From: Escherichia coli
Lineage (GTDB): Bacteria; Pseudomonadota; Gammaproteobacteria; Enterobacterales; Enterobacteriaceae
Direction: 5' to 3'
DNA: 64,000 nucleotides
Assembly (NCBI RefSeq): GCF_036503815.1
Contig: NZ_AP027764.1
Location: forward strand, 1,984,001 to 2,048,000
Position numbers and translations under genes: made by a program
Notes under the pieces: generated by a model
What the model was told of the DNA's origin: nothing
Seen by the model: only the letters and a program-made list of their open reading frames with translations
The model's database searches: none
Shown here: positions 18,401 through 26,377 of the stretch, in pieces
How positions within the stretch are numbered: position 1 is the stretch's first letter
Layout of the letters: every line of letters begins with the position of its first letter

Positions 18401-18961
18401 CAGGTTGAGTTTGTACGCGGCGCGGGTGGCAATATAGTCTTTATCATTGCCCATCAGAGATTGCAGACCTTTTACCTGCGCGACTTCTGTCACGTTCAAT
18501 GCTTCGCGACCGGGGTAGGTACTCATCCGGGAAGAGGCGAAAACGCCGGTCTTATGGGGGACGGCGCCGGGGGCATAACCGGCATGTTCCAGCGCATGCC
18601 AGACCGCCTGCAAAAATAGGCGCTGCTGCGGGTCCATCGACTCCGCTTCCTGTCGCGAATAGCCAAACAGGGTGGCGTCGAAGCAGTCGGCGTTGTCTAA
18701 CACCGTACCGATATTGACATAATGAGGATCGTCAATGATGGCGGCATCCAGACCGACGGCCAGAAGCTCTTCGCGCGTAAAGCGTCGGCTGCATTCACGA
18801 CCTTCCAGCAGATTTTGCCAGAACGTTTCGCCATCCGGCGATTCAGGAAAATGGCAGGCGTAGCCGATAACCGCGACAGGTTCGCAGTCCGGGTAGTGTT
18901 GAGCGATCGATGCATCAATGGAATCTGCTGTCGGCGCAGAAGAGAAGCGCAAGTTATCCAT
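9470..18961 (-). CDS. irp1: Yersiniabactin PKS/NRPS hybrid HMWP1
   Basis: A 3163-aa mixed polyketide and peptide synthetase that extends the HMWP2 product with malonyl and a third cysteine, methylates it and releases yersiniabactin. Domains by residue: ketosynthase with active Cys198 (QTACSSS); acyltransferase with Ser641 (GHSVGE); C-methyltransferase near 1094 (LEVGGGTGGT); ketoreductase near 1560 (VTGAFGGLG); ACP with Ser1853 (LGMDSL); cyclization domain Cy3 from about 1914 with its D(x4)D motif near 2047; second methyltransferase near 2592 (LEIGAGTAAT); PCP with Ser2858 (LGGDSL); thioesterase with Ser2980 (GWSYG). All catalytic serines and the KS cysteine are present. It starts 87 bp after irp2 and its stop overlaps ybtU. 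Confidence 0.97.
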   Translation of the reverse strand: MDNLRFSSAPTADSIDASIAQHYPDCEPVAVIGYACHFPESPDGETFWQNLLEGRECSRRFTREELLAVGLDAAIIDDPHYVNIGTVLDNADCFDATLFGYSRQEAESMDPQQRLFLQAVWHALEHAGYAPGAVPHKTGVFASSRMSTYPGREALNVTEVAQVKGLQSLMGNDKDYIATRAAYKLNLHGPALSVQTACSSSLVAVHLACESLRAGESDMAVAGGVALSFPQQAGYRYQPGMIFSPDGHCRPFDASAEGTWAGNGLGCVVLRRLRDALLSGDPIISVILSSAVNNDGNRKVGYTAPSVAGQQAVIEEALMLAAIDDRQVGYIETHGTGTPLGDAIEIEALRNVYAPRPQDQRCALGSVKSNMGHLDTAAGIAGLLKTVLAVSRGQIPPLLNFHTPNPALKLEESPFTIPVSAQAWQDEMRYAGVSSFGIGGTNCHMIVASLPDALNARLPNTDSGRKSTALLLSAASDSALRRLATDYAGALRENADASSLAFTALHARRLDLPFRLAAPLNRETAEALSAWAGEKSGALVYSGHGASGKQVWLFTGQGSHWRTMGQTMYQHSTAFADTLDRCFSACSEMLTPSLREAMFNPDSAQLDNMAWAQPAIVAFEIAMAAHWRAEGLKPDFAIGHSVGEFAAAVVCGHYTIEQVMPLVCRRGALMQQCASGAMVAVFADEDTLMPLARQFELDLAANNGTQHTVFSGPEARLAVFCATLSQHDINYRRLSVTGAAHSALLEPILDRFQDACAGLHAEPGQIPIISTLTADVIDESTLNQADYWRRHMRQPVRFIQSIQVAHQLGARVFLEMGPDAQLVACGQREYRDNAYWIASARRNKEASDVLNQALLQLYAAGVALPWADLLAGDGQRIAAPCYPFDTERYWKERVSPACEPADAALSAGLEVASRAATALDLPRLEALKQCATRLHAIYVDQLVQRCTGDAIENGVDAMTIMRRGRLLPRYQQLLQRLLNNCVVDGDYRCTDGRYVRARPIEHQQRESLLTELAGYCEGFQAIPDTIARAGDRLYEMMSGAEEPVAIIFPQSASDGVEVLYQEFSFGRYFNQIAAGVLRGIVQTRQPRQPLRILEVGGGTGGTTAWLLPELNGVPALEYHFTDISALFTRRAQQKFADYDFVKYSELDLEKEAQSQGFQAQSYDLIVAANVIHATRHIGRTLDNLRPLLKPGGRLLMREITQPMRLFDFVFGPLVLPLQDLDAREGELFLTTAQWQQQCRHAGFSKVAWLPQDGSPTAGMSEHIILATLPGQAVSAVTFTAPSEPVLGQALTDNGDYLADWSDCAGQPERFNARWQEAWRLLSQRHGDALPVEPPPVAAPEWLGKVRLSWQNEAFSRGQMRVEARHPAGEWLPLSPAAPLPAPQTHYQWRWTPLNVASIDQPLTFSFSAGTLARSDELAQYGIIHDPHASSRLMIVEESEDTLALAEKVIAALTASAAGLIVVTRRAWRVEENEALSASHHALWALLRVAANEQPERLLAAIDLAENTPWETLHQGLSAVSLSQRWLAARGDTLWLPSLAPNTGCAAELPANVFTGDSRWHLVTGAFGGLGRLAVNWLREKGARRIALLAPRVDESWLRDVEGGQTRVCRCDVGDAGQLATVLDDLAANGGIAGAIHAAGVLADAPLQELDDHQLAAVFAVKAQAASQLLQTLRNHDGRYLILYSSAAATLGAPGQSAHALACGYLDGLAQQFSTLDAPKTLSVAWGAWGESGRAATPEMLATLASRGMGALSDAEGCWHLEQAVMRGAPWRLAMRVFTDKMPPLQQALFNISATEKAATPVIPPADDNAFNGSLSDETAVMAWLKKRIAVQLRLSDPASLHPNQDLLQLGMDSLLFLELSSDIQHFLGVRINAERAWQDLSPHGLTQLICSKPEATPAASQPEVLRHDADERYAPFPLTPIQHAYWLGRTHLIGYGGVACHVLFEWDKRHDEFNLAILEKAWNQLIARHDMLRMVVDADGQQRILATTPEYHIPRDDLRALSPEEQRIALEKRRHELSYRVLPADQWPLFELVVSEIDDCHYRLHMNLDLLQFDVQSFKVMMDDLAQVWRGETLAPLAITFRDYVMAEQARRQTSAWHDAWDYWQEKLPQLPLAPELPVVETPPETPHFTTFKSTIGKTEWQAVKQRWQQQGVTPSAALLTLFAATLERWSRTTTFTLNLTFFNRQPIHPQINQLIGDFTSVTLVDFNFSAPVTLQEQMQQTQQRLWQNMAHSEMNGVEVIRELGRLRGSQRQPLMPVVFTSMLGMTLEGMTIDQAMSHLFGEPCYVFTQTPQVWLDHQVMESDGELMFSWYCMDNVLEPGAAEAMFNDYCAILQAVIAAPESLKTLASGIAGHIPRRRWPLNAQADYDLRDIEQATLEYPGIRQARAEITEQGALTLDIVMADDPSPSAAMPDEHELTQLALPLPEQAQLDELEATWRWLEARALQGIAATLNRHGLFTTPEIAHRFSAIVQALSAQASHQRLLRQWLQCLTEREWLIREGESWRCRIPLSEIPEPQEACPQSQWSQALAQYLETCIARHDALFSGRCSPLELLFNEQHRVTDALYRDNPASACLNRYTAQIAALCSAERILEIGAGTAATTAPVLKATRNTRQSYHFTDVSAQFLNDARARFHDESQVSYALFDINQPLDFTAHPEAGYDLIVAVNVLHDASHVVQTLRRLKLLLKAGGRLLIVEATERNSVFQLASVGFIEGLSGYRDFRRRDEKPMLTRSAWQEVLVQAGFANELAWPAQESSPLRQHLLVARSPGVNRPDKKAVSRYLQQRFGTGLPILQIRQREALFTPLHAPSDTPTEPAKPTPVAGGNPALERQVAELWQSLLSRPVARHHDFFELGGDSLMATRMVAQLNRRGIARANLQDLFSHSTLSDFCAHLQAATSGEDNPIPLCQGDGEETLFVFHASDGDISAWLPLASALNRRVFGLKAKSPQRFATLDQMIDEYVGCIRRQQPHGPYVLAGWSYGAFLAAGAAQRLYAKGEQVRMVLIDPVCRQDFCCENRAALLRLLAEGQTPLALPEHFDQQTPDSQLADFISLAKTAGMVSQNLTLQAAETWLDNIAHLLRLLTEHTPGESVPVPCLMVYAAGRPARWTPAETEWQGWINNADDAVIEASHWQIMMEAPHVQACAQHITRWLCATSTQPENTL

Positions 18962-19048
18962 AATCGGTCCCGTTTCCTAAGATTCACAAAGTCAATGGAA
19001 CGCCATGCGTTCGCGATGGCGTTCCGGGGAAAATCAGTTTGCTTCGCG

Positions 19049-22000
19049 CTATATCCGCCGCTGACGACGGCGAACAGGGCGAGGTCGTTTTGTTTTCTCC
19101 ACCGTGGTGACGCCGGCCAGATAATCGGCCAGGGTAGCAGGAGAAGGGTGGGTGAAGAGGTCAAGCAACGTCAGGGTGGAAAATTCGTGACGTTGTAACA
19201 AAACGTGCAGTTGCACCAGATTCAGCGACGTTGCGCCCGCCTCAAAGAAGTTTTCTGCGGGCGTGACAGACTCGCCAACCACCTCGCGGAAGGCGTCGCA
19301 AATCAGGCTGACGGTGCTCTCGTCCGCCGCAATGTGTGGCTGAGATTGCTCAGGGCATACGCGCGGTGAGCGCTCTGCGCATTGCCCTGCGTGTTTAACG
19401 GGAGGCACCAGCGCGGCGAGCGGCAGTTGCCAGCCGCTTTCATCCTCGGCCATTCGGTTTAGCAATGCGCAATACTGTTCAAACTGGCGCTCCACCTGCC
19501 CGGCAGGAAACAGCGCGGCGACAAAATCCCAGTTAAAGCGCAGTTCGCCTTCGGATTCATAAATCTGGTGATCGAACCAGACCTGCGGCGTCTGGGAGAT
19601 GCCCCAGACCGGTTTGAGCAGATTACGCCGGGCGAGGAAGTTATCCTGCTCAAAGCCCAGCGCGCTGGTAAAGACGACGGGCATCGGAACGGCAGGCACG
19701 TTTTGCTGTTGCGCCAGTTGACGCATCACGCGGATGGCTGACACATCGCGGTGGTTGAGGTTCTGGCTCAGCCGCTGCTGTAGTGACTGCGCGCTGTGCA
19801 GCCAGCTTTCGCCGGGATGCCAGCTCAGCAGCATCAGCGAGGTGAAATCGCCCAGAATCTGGTTGATTTGCGGGTGCAGCGGTCGCCTGTCGAAAAGCGT
19901 AAGGTTAAGCGTGAACTCAGGCTGTGCACTCCATGCAGAGAGAACCGTTGACCACACCGACAACAGTACGGCCGACGGGGTGAGATGGGCGTCAGCCGCC
20001 CGTTTTTTCAGCCGATGCCAGCGCGTGCTGTCCAGCGCGCCGTTCAGGCGGGCGAAGCGCGGTGTTTCAACCTCCTGAGGCAAGCAGCGCAGCGGCAACG
20101 CAGGCGCCGGAGGAATATCATCAAGCTGCGCCTGCCACCATGCCAGAGAATCTGGATTGGGCGACTGTAGCGAGGGTTGTTGCAGATAATCCCTGAAGGT
20201 GACGGGCAGCGGCGGAAGCAGCTGTTGCGGGTAGCGGTAGCCGTGCTCCAGCTCCGCCAGCAGGATCTGCATGCTGAGACCGTCAAGCAACAGGTTATCC
20301 AGACACAGCCACAGGCGGGCAGGCATCCCGTCCACGTATCCGACCTGGAGATCGAATACCGGCCACACTTCGGGGTTGAGTACCTGATGCGCCAGTTTTT
20401 CGCGCACCCGCAACGCCTCTTCAGGCGTATGGAGGGTGTGTGCGGGTATCACCCAGGGGGGCGTCTGTTCGAGCACCTGTTGCTGTCCATCACGCACGAT
20501 GGCGCGCAGCATATCGTGGCGGGCGATTAATCGGTTCCAGACCGTCTCCAGCCGGGTGAGGTCCAGATCGGCAATTTCAAATTCAACAAAGAAATGTGAG
20601 CCGACGCCGCCCAGGGCAAAGCCCGGCTGACGCCCCACCAGGTAAGCCTGCTGCACGTCGGTAAGCGCAAAGGGCTGGTAGCGATCTTCAGGGGAGTGGA
20701 CGAATGGTTGTTCGACCGGGACGTCGGTTTTCCGCAGTGTGGCGGCAAAATCCGCCAGCCGGGGATGATTAAACAGGTCGCTTAATTGCGCTTCATAACC
20801 TGCCTGATGAAGTTGCCCGGTCAGACGGGTCGCCAGCAGGCTATCGCCGCCTTGCTGGAAGAAGTCGGTTTCTCTGGTGACATTGCCAGTTGATAAGAGT
20901 TGCTGCCAGAGGGCGGCAACCTGTTTTTCAATGTCGCCCTGGGGTAAATCCGCTTCGGCCGGGTTTTCCGCTTCAGGGGTATGACGACGCTTCAGCGCCT
21001 GGTAGTCAATTTTCCCGTTAGCCGTCAGCGGTAAGGCGTCGAGGAAGACGATCCGTTGCGGCACCATCCACCCCGGCAGACGTCCAGCGAGGGCGGCCTG
21101 AAGTTGACGGGGATCGCGGCGCACCTGCCTGTCAGGACATTGTACGAGGAAGCGTTGTAACCCCGCGACCTCATCGCCATGCTGACAGTTGAAGGCGGCC
21201 GCGCTAAATAATGCCGCCCAGTCGGCGCTGTTATGCAGCAAGGCCTCCGGCTGCCCATTGGTTAACAGGAGCGTGCTGAGCAGGGCGGACGGCGTTAACT
21301 GGCGAAACTCCATCACGTAGAGCAGCGCGCCGGGAACGGCAAGCTGTTGTAATGTCGCAAGGAGCCCGGGATCTTCCGGCAGCAGACGATGCAGGGCGTT
21401 ATTAAGCCAGATAATGTCCGCCGAGTGAGCGTGCGTCGCAAGCGTGTCTGCATTCCAGAGGGACAGACGGGCGCCAGGCCAGGGGGCGAGCCTCTGCCGG
21501 GCGCTCAGCAGCATCTCCTGGCTCTGCTCAAGCCCGACATACTCAATCTGTCCGGCGTTGAGCTGTGCTAACAGCGATTCTGCGGCGCGGCCAGTGCGGG
21601 TTCCCACCTCAAGCAGGCGTATCGGGCGCTGTAAGCGCTGTGCAAGCTGTTGGCAAATTGTCGCCAGTTCCTGAATATACGGGGCGCTGGCCGGATGGTT
21701 AAAGGCCAGGCTTTCCGGCGACCACTGCGCGTCGTTCAGTAACGACAGTTCGTTACGGGCACCGCGAAGAATTTGCGATAACGTTAAATCATGTCCGCTG
21801 AAGTGCGGGTGCTCATCCTCGCGTTCTTCACCAGCGCAGACCTGATAACCTTCAGCAGCGGGCTTCAGTCGCCGTTGTGTCACCAGAAATGCTAACCAGC
21901 GTTCCACCACGGCCTGCCAGCGCGGCTGGATAGCGAGTGAGTTCATCAGGGGGAGAGGATCGGCGCCAGCGGTGTGACCCGGCTTCAGTTTTAGCAGGCG

Positions 22001-25000
22001 ATGCTGAAGGAAATCGGCTACCTGTTCTGCGGAGATCTCTGGCGAGATGGCGCAACAGGGCAACGTTCCCGCAAGCGTGTGCCACGCCTGCGGCAGTGCC
22101 GGGTTCCGATGATCGGTAATGCAAAAAGCCTCGCCTTGAGGAACAACGTATGCCGCCAGCGTTTTTTCTTTTTCGCCGATCGCCAGAACGGTTGCTTGTT
22201 TCACCCCCGCCAGCTGGCTGAGCGCGCTTTCGATTTCGCCCAGCTCGATGCGATATCCTCCGACTTTGACCTGCTTGTCGCGACGACCGAGGAACTCGAT
22301 TGTGCCATCTGGCCAGTAGCAGCCGAGATCGCCGGTGCGATACCAGCGCTCGTCCGGGAGCGTCAAAAATTGCTGCTCGCTACGCAGGGGATCGTTGAAA
22401 TAGCCTTCCGCGACCCCAATGCCGCCAATCCATAATTCACCCGGCACCCAGTCAGGGCAGTCCCGGCCCTGTTCATCCACCACCCGGTAGCGTTGGTTGG
22501 TTAGCGGAAAACCGTAAGGGATGGAGCGCCAGTGGGCGGGGACGTCGTGAATTTCGCAGGCGTTAGACCAGATAGACGCCTCGGTGGCGCCGCCCATCGC
22601 GATAAATTGTCCTTGTGGCCGGAAGGCCCGATAACGGGCGGGGAGGTCAAGCCCGATCCAGTCGCCGGAAAGCATCACTGCGCGCAGGTTTTCCGGCGTG
22701 GCGTCGGCGAAACCTTCACACCAGGTCAGCAGCATATCGAACAGCGCCGGGACGCTGTTCCAGAGCGTGACCTGATGGCGCTGGATCAGCTCACACCATG
22801 CGTGAGGATCGCGCCGTTGATTTTCCATCACCATCACCAGCGCGCCGCCCGCGCGCAGTACGCCAAAAATGTCGTAAACCGATAAATCAAAATGTAGGGC
22901 GGAGAGGGCCAGCACCCTGTCATGCGGGCCAACCTGATAGCGGGTATTGATATCGCAACAGGTGTTAAGCGCTCCCCGGTGAGAAATGACTACCCCTTTC
23001 GGCGTACCGGTAGAGCCGGAGGTGTAGATAATGTAGGCCGGTTGCGTGGGGGCGCGTACTACCGGGTTGGCGATCGGCTCCGCCTCAATGGCCTGCTGCC
23101 AGGCAAGGACGGGAATATCGTCTGACCCGGCGCTGGCGTCGTGCTGACAAATGAGCACCAGCCGGACGCTGGCGTCAGCGTAGATTTTCTCGCGCCGTGC
23201 GGCAGGCTGATCCAGCGAAACCGGAACGTAAACCGCCCCGGCCAGCAGGACGGCCAGAACCGCAACAAGTTGTCCTGCGCCTTTCGACATCGTGATAGCC
23301 ACATTATCGCCGGGCTGAACCCCGCACTCGATTAACCTGCCCGCGCAACGGCGGGCATAGTCTGTCAGCTCATGATAATTCCACTGATAACGCATGTCCG
23401 TTACCGCCAGCGCCTGCGGCTGTTGCAGAGCGATACGGAAAATGCCTTCATGCAGCAAGCCTTCGGGAATGGGGGCGCCGGTGGCGTTGACCCGTTCGCG
23501 TATCGCGCGCTGGCTGGCGGGCATCATATCTGCGAACGGCTTTTGCCAGGCGCTTTCGTCATCGCAGAGTTGGTTAATCAACTGGCAGTAGGCGTCGAAC
23601 AATGTTTCGACTAACGCCGGAGGGAACAGCGCGTCGTTGCTGTCCCATTGTAGCCAGACCTCGCCGTGATGCTCGAACGCCAGATGATCTATCCAGACCT
23701 GCGGCGTTTGCGAGATGCCCCATTCCGGCTCGCCCAACGGCGATTCTGCGCGGCTGCTGTAGAGGGAACGCCCCAGATTGCTGGTAAATACCACCGGGGC
23801 GCCGTGGGGGTAGCGCTGCTGGCGTTTGAGTTCACGGAGTAATTCGACGCCGGACCAGTGGCGATGCTCCCAGTCCTCCGTAAACGTGAGCTGGTTTTTA
23901 CGCGCCAGGTTGCTGACGGTATCGCCATCGCAGGCGGTATCCAGCAGAAGAATATTGGTGAAGTCGGCAAGCATCGCGCCAACCGCCGGGTGCAGCGGCT
24001 GGCGGTCGAATAAGGTGATGTTAAGCAGCAGTCGCGTCAGGCCGCCCCAGCGAGCCAGCACGGCAGAAAAACAGGTCGCCAGCGCCATTGTCGGCGTCAC
24101 GCCATACTCGCCGGCCCGGTTGCTAAAGGCGTGCCAGCGTGTTGCCGGGACAATCATGCGGCGTCGGGTATTACGGACTTCACGTAGCGTGGCGGGTTCG
24201 CAGGCCAGCGGCAAGACGGGCGCGGGGGGAAGCGTCGATGCTTTCGCCAGCCAGTAAGCGCGCGCGTCGTCTCTCAGTGGTTGATTGATCTTCTGCTGGT
24301 GCAGCAAATACGAGCGGAAATCATAGCGGGTGTCGATAGCCGGCAGCGATTCTCCGGCCAGCAGGGCGTTAAGCTCATCGAAGAAAAGCGTAAAGCTGGA
24401 GGCATCCATAATCAGCAGGTCAATATTGACATGGAGGCGGTGGCGATTGTCCGGCAAGAGCGTCAGCTGAAAATCAAACGTTTCGCCGATTTCCACGCGT
24501 AAAAGACGGTGGCTCAGGCGCTGGCGCAGTGCGTCCAGATAGGCCTGGCGGCTTTCAGCGTCGTTATGGCGTAAATCATGAACGGTGACGCCGTTCCAGT
24601 AAGGTTGCGGTAGCCAGACCTGCTGCCCGTCGGGGCGAAAGGCGATATGCAGCATTGGGTGGCGTTGCAGCAAGGTCGTGATGGCCTGCTCCAGCTGCGA
24701 CGCCGTCAGACAATGGCCTTCAAACTCCTGATACAGGTGGCAACCCACGCCGCCAAGCGTCTGCCCCGGCATGCGGCCCGTCAGGTAGGCGTGCTGTACT
24801 GGCGTCAATGGGAAGGGGGTACTTTCGGTCATGTTCGGCCAGGATGATTCGTCGGGCGGCGTTTCTTCTTCCGCGTTCTCAGGCGACCGGCTGAGCATTA
24901 ACTGGTTCCATGCCGCCAGCGTGGGGGCGGCATACAGCTCGCGAAGGGTAAGGCGGTAGCCATTTTTACGAAACCAGTGTAACCATCTCATCAATCTTAT

Positions 25001-25156
25001 GGAATCCAGGCCGGCCTGGATCAGGTTGCTCTCTTCATGTAACTGCTGCGGCGTTAAATTCAGTTCCTGTATGAGCCGCTCGCGTAATTGTTGGTAATCA
25101 GCCGCGTGGCGGTTGTCTGGTAACAGCGAATCCTGAGATGGTGCGCCAGAAATCAT
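19049..25156 (-). CDS. irp2: Yersiniabactin non-ribosomal peptide synthetase HMWP2
   Basis: A 2035-aa NRPS that loads salicylate and cyclises two cysteines to thiazolines. Domains by residue: aryl carrier with Ser52 (LDSIR); cyclization Cy1 from about 100 to 545 with D(x4)D(x2)S (DLLIMDASS); cysteine-activating A domain with IIYTSGSTGTPKG near 710; a methyltransferase-like insert in the A domain (LEVGTRTGRA) corresponding to the embedded epimerase region of PchE-type enzymes; PCP1 with Ser1439; Cy2 from about 1485; PCP2 with Ser1977. These three serines fall exactly at the published positions of HMWP2, which supports ATG 25156. That ATG has AGGAGG upstream, unlike the ATG at 25174. First gene of the biosynthetic operon. 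Confidence 0.97.
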   Translation of the reverse strand: MISGAPSQDSLLPDNRHAADYQQLRERLIQELNLTPQQLHEESNLIQAGLDSIRLMRWLHWFRKNGYRLTLRELYAAPTLAAWNQLMLSRSPENAEEETPPDESSWPNMTESTPFPLTPVQHAYLTGRMPGQTLGGVGCHLYQEFEGHCLTASQLEQAITTLLQRHPMLHIAFRPDGQQVWLPQPYWNGVTVHDLRHNDAESRQAYLDALRQRLSHRLLRVEIGETFDFQLTLLPDNRHRLHVNIDLLIMDASSFTLFFDELNALLAGESLPAIDTRYDFRSYLLHQQKINQPLRDDARAYWLAKASTLPPAPVLPLACEPATLREVRNTRRRMIVPATRWHAFSNRAGEYGVTPTMALATCFSAVLARWGGLTRLLLNITLFDRQPLHPAVGAMLADFTNILLLDTACDGDTVSNLARKNQLTFTEDWEHRHWSGVELLRELKRQQRYPHGAPVVFTSNLGRSLYSSRAESPLGEPEWGISQTPQVWIDHLAFEHHGEVWLQWDSNDALFPPALVETLFDAYCQLINQLCDDESAWQKPFADMMPASQRAIRERVNATGAPIPEGLLHEGIFRIALQQPQALAVTDMRYQWNYHELTDYARRCAGRLIECGVQPGDNVAITMSKGAGQLVAVLAVLLAGAVYVPVSLDQPAARREKIYADASVRLVLICQHDASAGSDDIPVLAWQQAIEAEPIANPVVRAPTQPAYIIYTSGSTGTPKGVVISHRGALNTCCDINTRYQVGPHDRVLALSALHFDLSVYDIFGVLRAGGALVMVMENQRRDPHAWCELIQRHQVTLWNSVPALFDMLLTWCEGFADATPENLRAVMLSGDWIGLDLPARYRAFRPQGQFIAMGGATEASIWSNACEIHDVPAHWRSIPYGFPLTNQRYRVVDEQGRDCPDWVPGELWIGGIGVAEGYFNDPLRSEQQFLTLPDERWYRTGDLGCYWPDGTIEFLGRRDKQVKVGGYRIELGEIESALSQLAGVKQATVLAIGEKEKTLAAYVVPQGEAFCITDHRNPALPQAWHTLAGTLPCCAISPEISAEQVADFLQHRLLKLKPGHTAGADPLPLMNSLAIQPRWQAVVERWLAFLVTQRRLKPAAEGYQVCAGEEREDEHPHFSGHDLTLSQILRGARNELSLLNDAQWSPESLAFNHPASAPYIQELATICQQLAQRLQRPIRLLEVGTRTGRAAESLLAQLNAGQIEYVGLEQSQEMLLSARQRLAPWPGARLSLWNADTLATHAHSADIIWLNNALHRLLPEDPGLLATLQQLAVPGALLYVMEFRQLTPSALLSTLLLTNGQPEALLHNSADWAALFSAAAFNCQHGDEVAGLQRFLVQCPDRQVRRDPRQLQAALAGRLPGWMVPQRIVFLDALPLTANGKIDYQALKRRHTPEAENPAEADLPQGDIEKQVAALWQQLLSTGNVTRETDFFQQGGDSLLATRLTGQLHQAGYEAQLSDLFNHPRLADFAATLRKTDVPVEQPFVHSPEDRYQPFALTDVQQAYLVGRQPGFALGGVGSHFFVEFEIADLDLTRLETVWNRLIARHDMLRAIVRDGQQQVLEQTPPWVIPAHTLHTPEEALRVREKLAHQVLNPEVWPVFDLQVGYVDGMPARLWLCLDNLLLDGLSMQILLAELEHGYRYPQQLLPPLPVTFRDYLQQPSLQSPNPDSLAWWQAQLDDIPPAPALPLRCLPQEVETPRFARLNGALDSTRWHRLKKRAADAHLTPSAVLLSVWSTVLSAWSAQPEFTLNLTLFDRRPLHPQINQILGDFTSLMLLSWHPGESWLHSAQSLQQRLSQNLNHRDVSAIRVMRQLAQQQNVPAVPMPVVFTSALGFEQDNFLARRNLLKPVWGISQTPQVWFDHQIYESEGELRFNWDFVAALFPAGQVERQFEQYCALLNRMAEDESGWQLPLAALVPPVKHAGQCAERSPRVCPEQSQPHIAADESTVSLICDAFREVVGESVTPAENFFEAGATSLNLVQLHVLLQRHEFSTLTLLDLFTHPSPATLADYLAGVTTVEKTKRPRPVRRRQRRI

Positions 25157-25200
25157 TCTTCCTCCTGATGGCACGTCTTACCGAAAAGCATTGCTCATAT

Positions 25201-25219
25201 GAGAATAATAATTATTAAC
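25201..25219 (-). promoter_or_regulatory. Fur box upstream of irp2
   Basis: GAGAATAATAATTATTAAC matches the 19-bp Fur consensus at 15 positions and lies 45 bp before the irp2 start. It predicts iron repression of the whole irp2-ybtE operon, agreeing with the known Fur control of yersiniabactin synthesis. Confidence 0.8.
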
Positions 25220-25230
25220 AATTGGATGCT

Positions 25231-25264
25231 ACCCTAAACGGGTTTATTTATGCCCGTTTCGGGT
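25231..25264 (-). promoter_or_regulatory. YbtA-type inverted repeat upstream of irp2
   Basis: ACCCTAAACGGGT (25231-25243) faces GCCCGTTTCGGGT (25252-25264) across an 8-bp spacer. Spacing and half-site sequence match the element upstream of fyuA. It lies just upstream of the Fur box and downstream of the ybtA terminator, the expected place for activation of irp2 by YbtA. Confidence 0.8.
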
Positions 25265-25283
25265 TGGTAACAGGCGGAAAGAA

Positions 25284-25314
25284 CAGAGGCCCGGATGGGG
25301 TATCCGGGCCTCTG
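25284..25314 (-). terminator. ybtA terminator
   Basis: A 13-bp perfect GC-rich stem (CAGAGGCCCGGAT and its complement) with a 5-nt loop is followed on the minus strand by TTCTTTCC. It lies 32 bp past the ybtA stop and separates ybtA from the irp2 promoter. Confidence 0.8.
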
Positions 25315-25346
25315 TCAGGGAGGAGTTTAGGGGGGCGCGACCCCGG

Positions 25347-26306
25347 TTACATCACGCGTTTAAAGGTCGAAGGGGTTACGCCAAACTGTTTCTGGAAGGC
25401 GGCAGAGAAATGGCTGGCGTTGGCATAGCCCAGATCGGCCGCCACCGTCATGACGGAGGTATTGCCGTTGGCCAGGCGTCTTCTGGCTTCCTGCATTCGT
25501 TCAGCCTGAAACAGGCCATAGACGCTGTTGTTGAACAGAACGCGGAAGCCTCGCTTAATTTTGAGAACGCTCAGACCGGACTCTCTGGCCAGCTCCGCGA
25601 CGCCCGGCGCTTGCGTCAGATCAGCCAGCAGCAGATCCTTCGCCCGCAGCAGTTTCTGGCGTTCCATCGGGTTGAAGTGGCAGGAGAGGCAACTGGCGTC
25701 TTCGCGATGTTCATCCAGCACCAGACTGAGCATGACCAGACTTTGCCCCTGCAACCATAGCGTCGACGGCTTTTGTTCATGACTGAAGCCGCCGTGCATG
25801 CGCATCAGCGCGTGACGCAAGGCCTGAGCCGTTAAGTGGGTTTCAGCATTACAACGCTGCTGCTGGCAACAGCAGTGGGAGTCGATCTTATTCTTAATGT
25901 CCGCGCTAATATCCGGCACCCACAGCGCGAGGGTTGCAGGGCTGAAGGAGAGGGTAATGCTCTCGAATCGGCCACAATAGGAGGCGCTGCCGCGACAGTC
26001 TGGCGTATGGGTAATGTAATGGCGATTGCGCGCAAGCTCCCAGTCGGTGTGGCGCCGGAGTCCCTGAATCGCAAAGCGCGATGTGCCTTCCAGGATGCAC
26101 GAGAAGTTAATCCTGCCCAGATCGTCGTGTAGCTGCAACGTCTCAGGCCGCGCAAAATGGCCCCTCCAGAGCAAAATATCCATACCTTCCTGCAACGAAC
26201 AGCGCAGCAGTTCACACTGAGCAGGAATATTGCCATCGTTTGCAGGTTTCCCGACCACCAACTGGTGAATAGAGATTTCAGATTGCGTTTGCGGTGACTC
26301 CGTCAT
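25347..26306 (-). CDS. ybtA: AraC-type transcriptional activator YbtA
   Basis: A 319-aa regulator of the AraC/PchR type. It activates fyuA, irp2 and ybtP promoters when the siderophore is present, and represses its own gene. The C-terminal 100 residues hold two helix-turn-helix motifs (VAELARESGLSVLKIKRGF, then SVMTVAADLGYANASHFSAAF), and the AraC signature ends in FGVTPSTFKR. The N-terminal part is the probable effector-sensing domain. It is divergent from ybtP with 166 bp between the start codons, and that region carries a Fur box and a weak YbtA half-site. Length equals the known protein. It ends at a strong terminator before irp2. Confidence 0.96.
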   Translation of the reverse strand: MTESPQTQSEISIHQLVVGKPANDGNIPAQCELLRCSLQEGMDILLWRGHFARPETLQLHDDLGRINFSCILEGTSRFAIQGLRRHTDWELARNRHYITHTPDCRGSASYCGRFESITLSFSPATLALWVPDISADIKNKIDSHCCCQQQRCNAETHLTAQALRHALMRMHGGFSHEQKPSTLWLQGQSLVMLSLVLDEHREDASCLSCHFNPMERQKLLRAKDLLLADLTQAPGVAELARESGLSVLKIKRGFRVLFNNSVYGLFQAERMQEARRRLANGNTSVMTVAADLGYANASHFSAAFQKQFGVTPSTFKRVM

Positions 26307-26352
26307 GACCTGGTTATCTCCCTGTGGCTTAGACCAATGCGGGTATAAATAG

Positions 26353-26365
26353 AACCGAATGGGGT
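26353..26365. promoter_or_regulatory. Candidate YbtA half-site between ybtA and ybtP
   Basis: AACCGAATGGGGT agrees with the fyuA-type half-site ACCCGAAACGGGT at 10 of 13 positions. The other half is only poorly recognisable in the ATGCGGGT to the left. The weaker symmetry may reflect the different output needed here, with self-repression of ybtA and activation of ybtPQXS. Confidence 0.4.
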
Positions 26366-26377
26366 AGATGAGTTATT

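Noticed and set aside
9470..25156. Many ORFs of 60-270 aa on the plus strand and in other frames across irp1 and irp2
   Set aside because: They are by-products of the GC-rich coding sequence; the two synthetases account for the DNA with complete domain sets.
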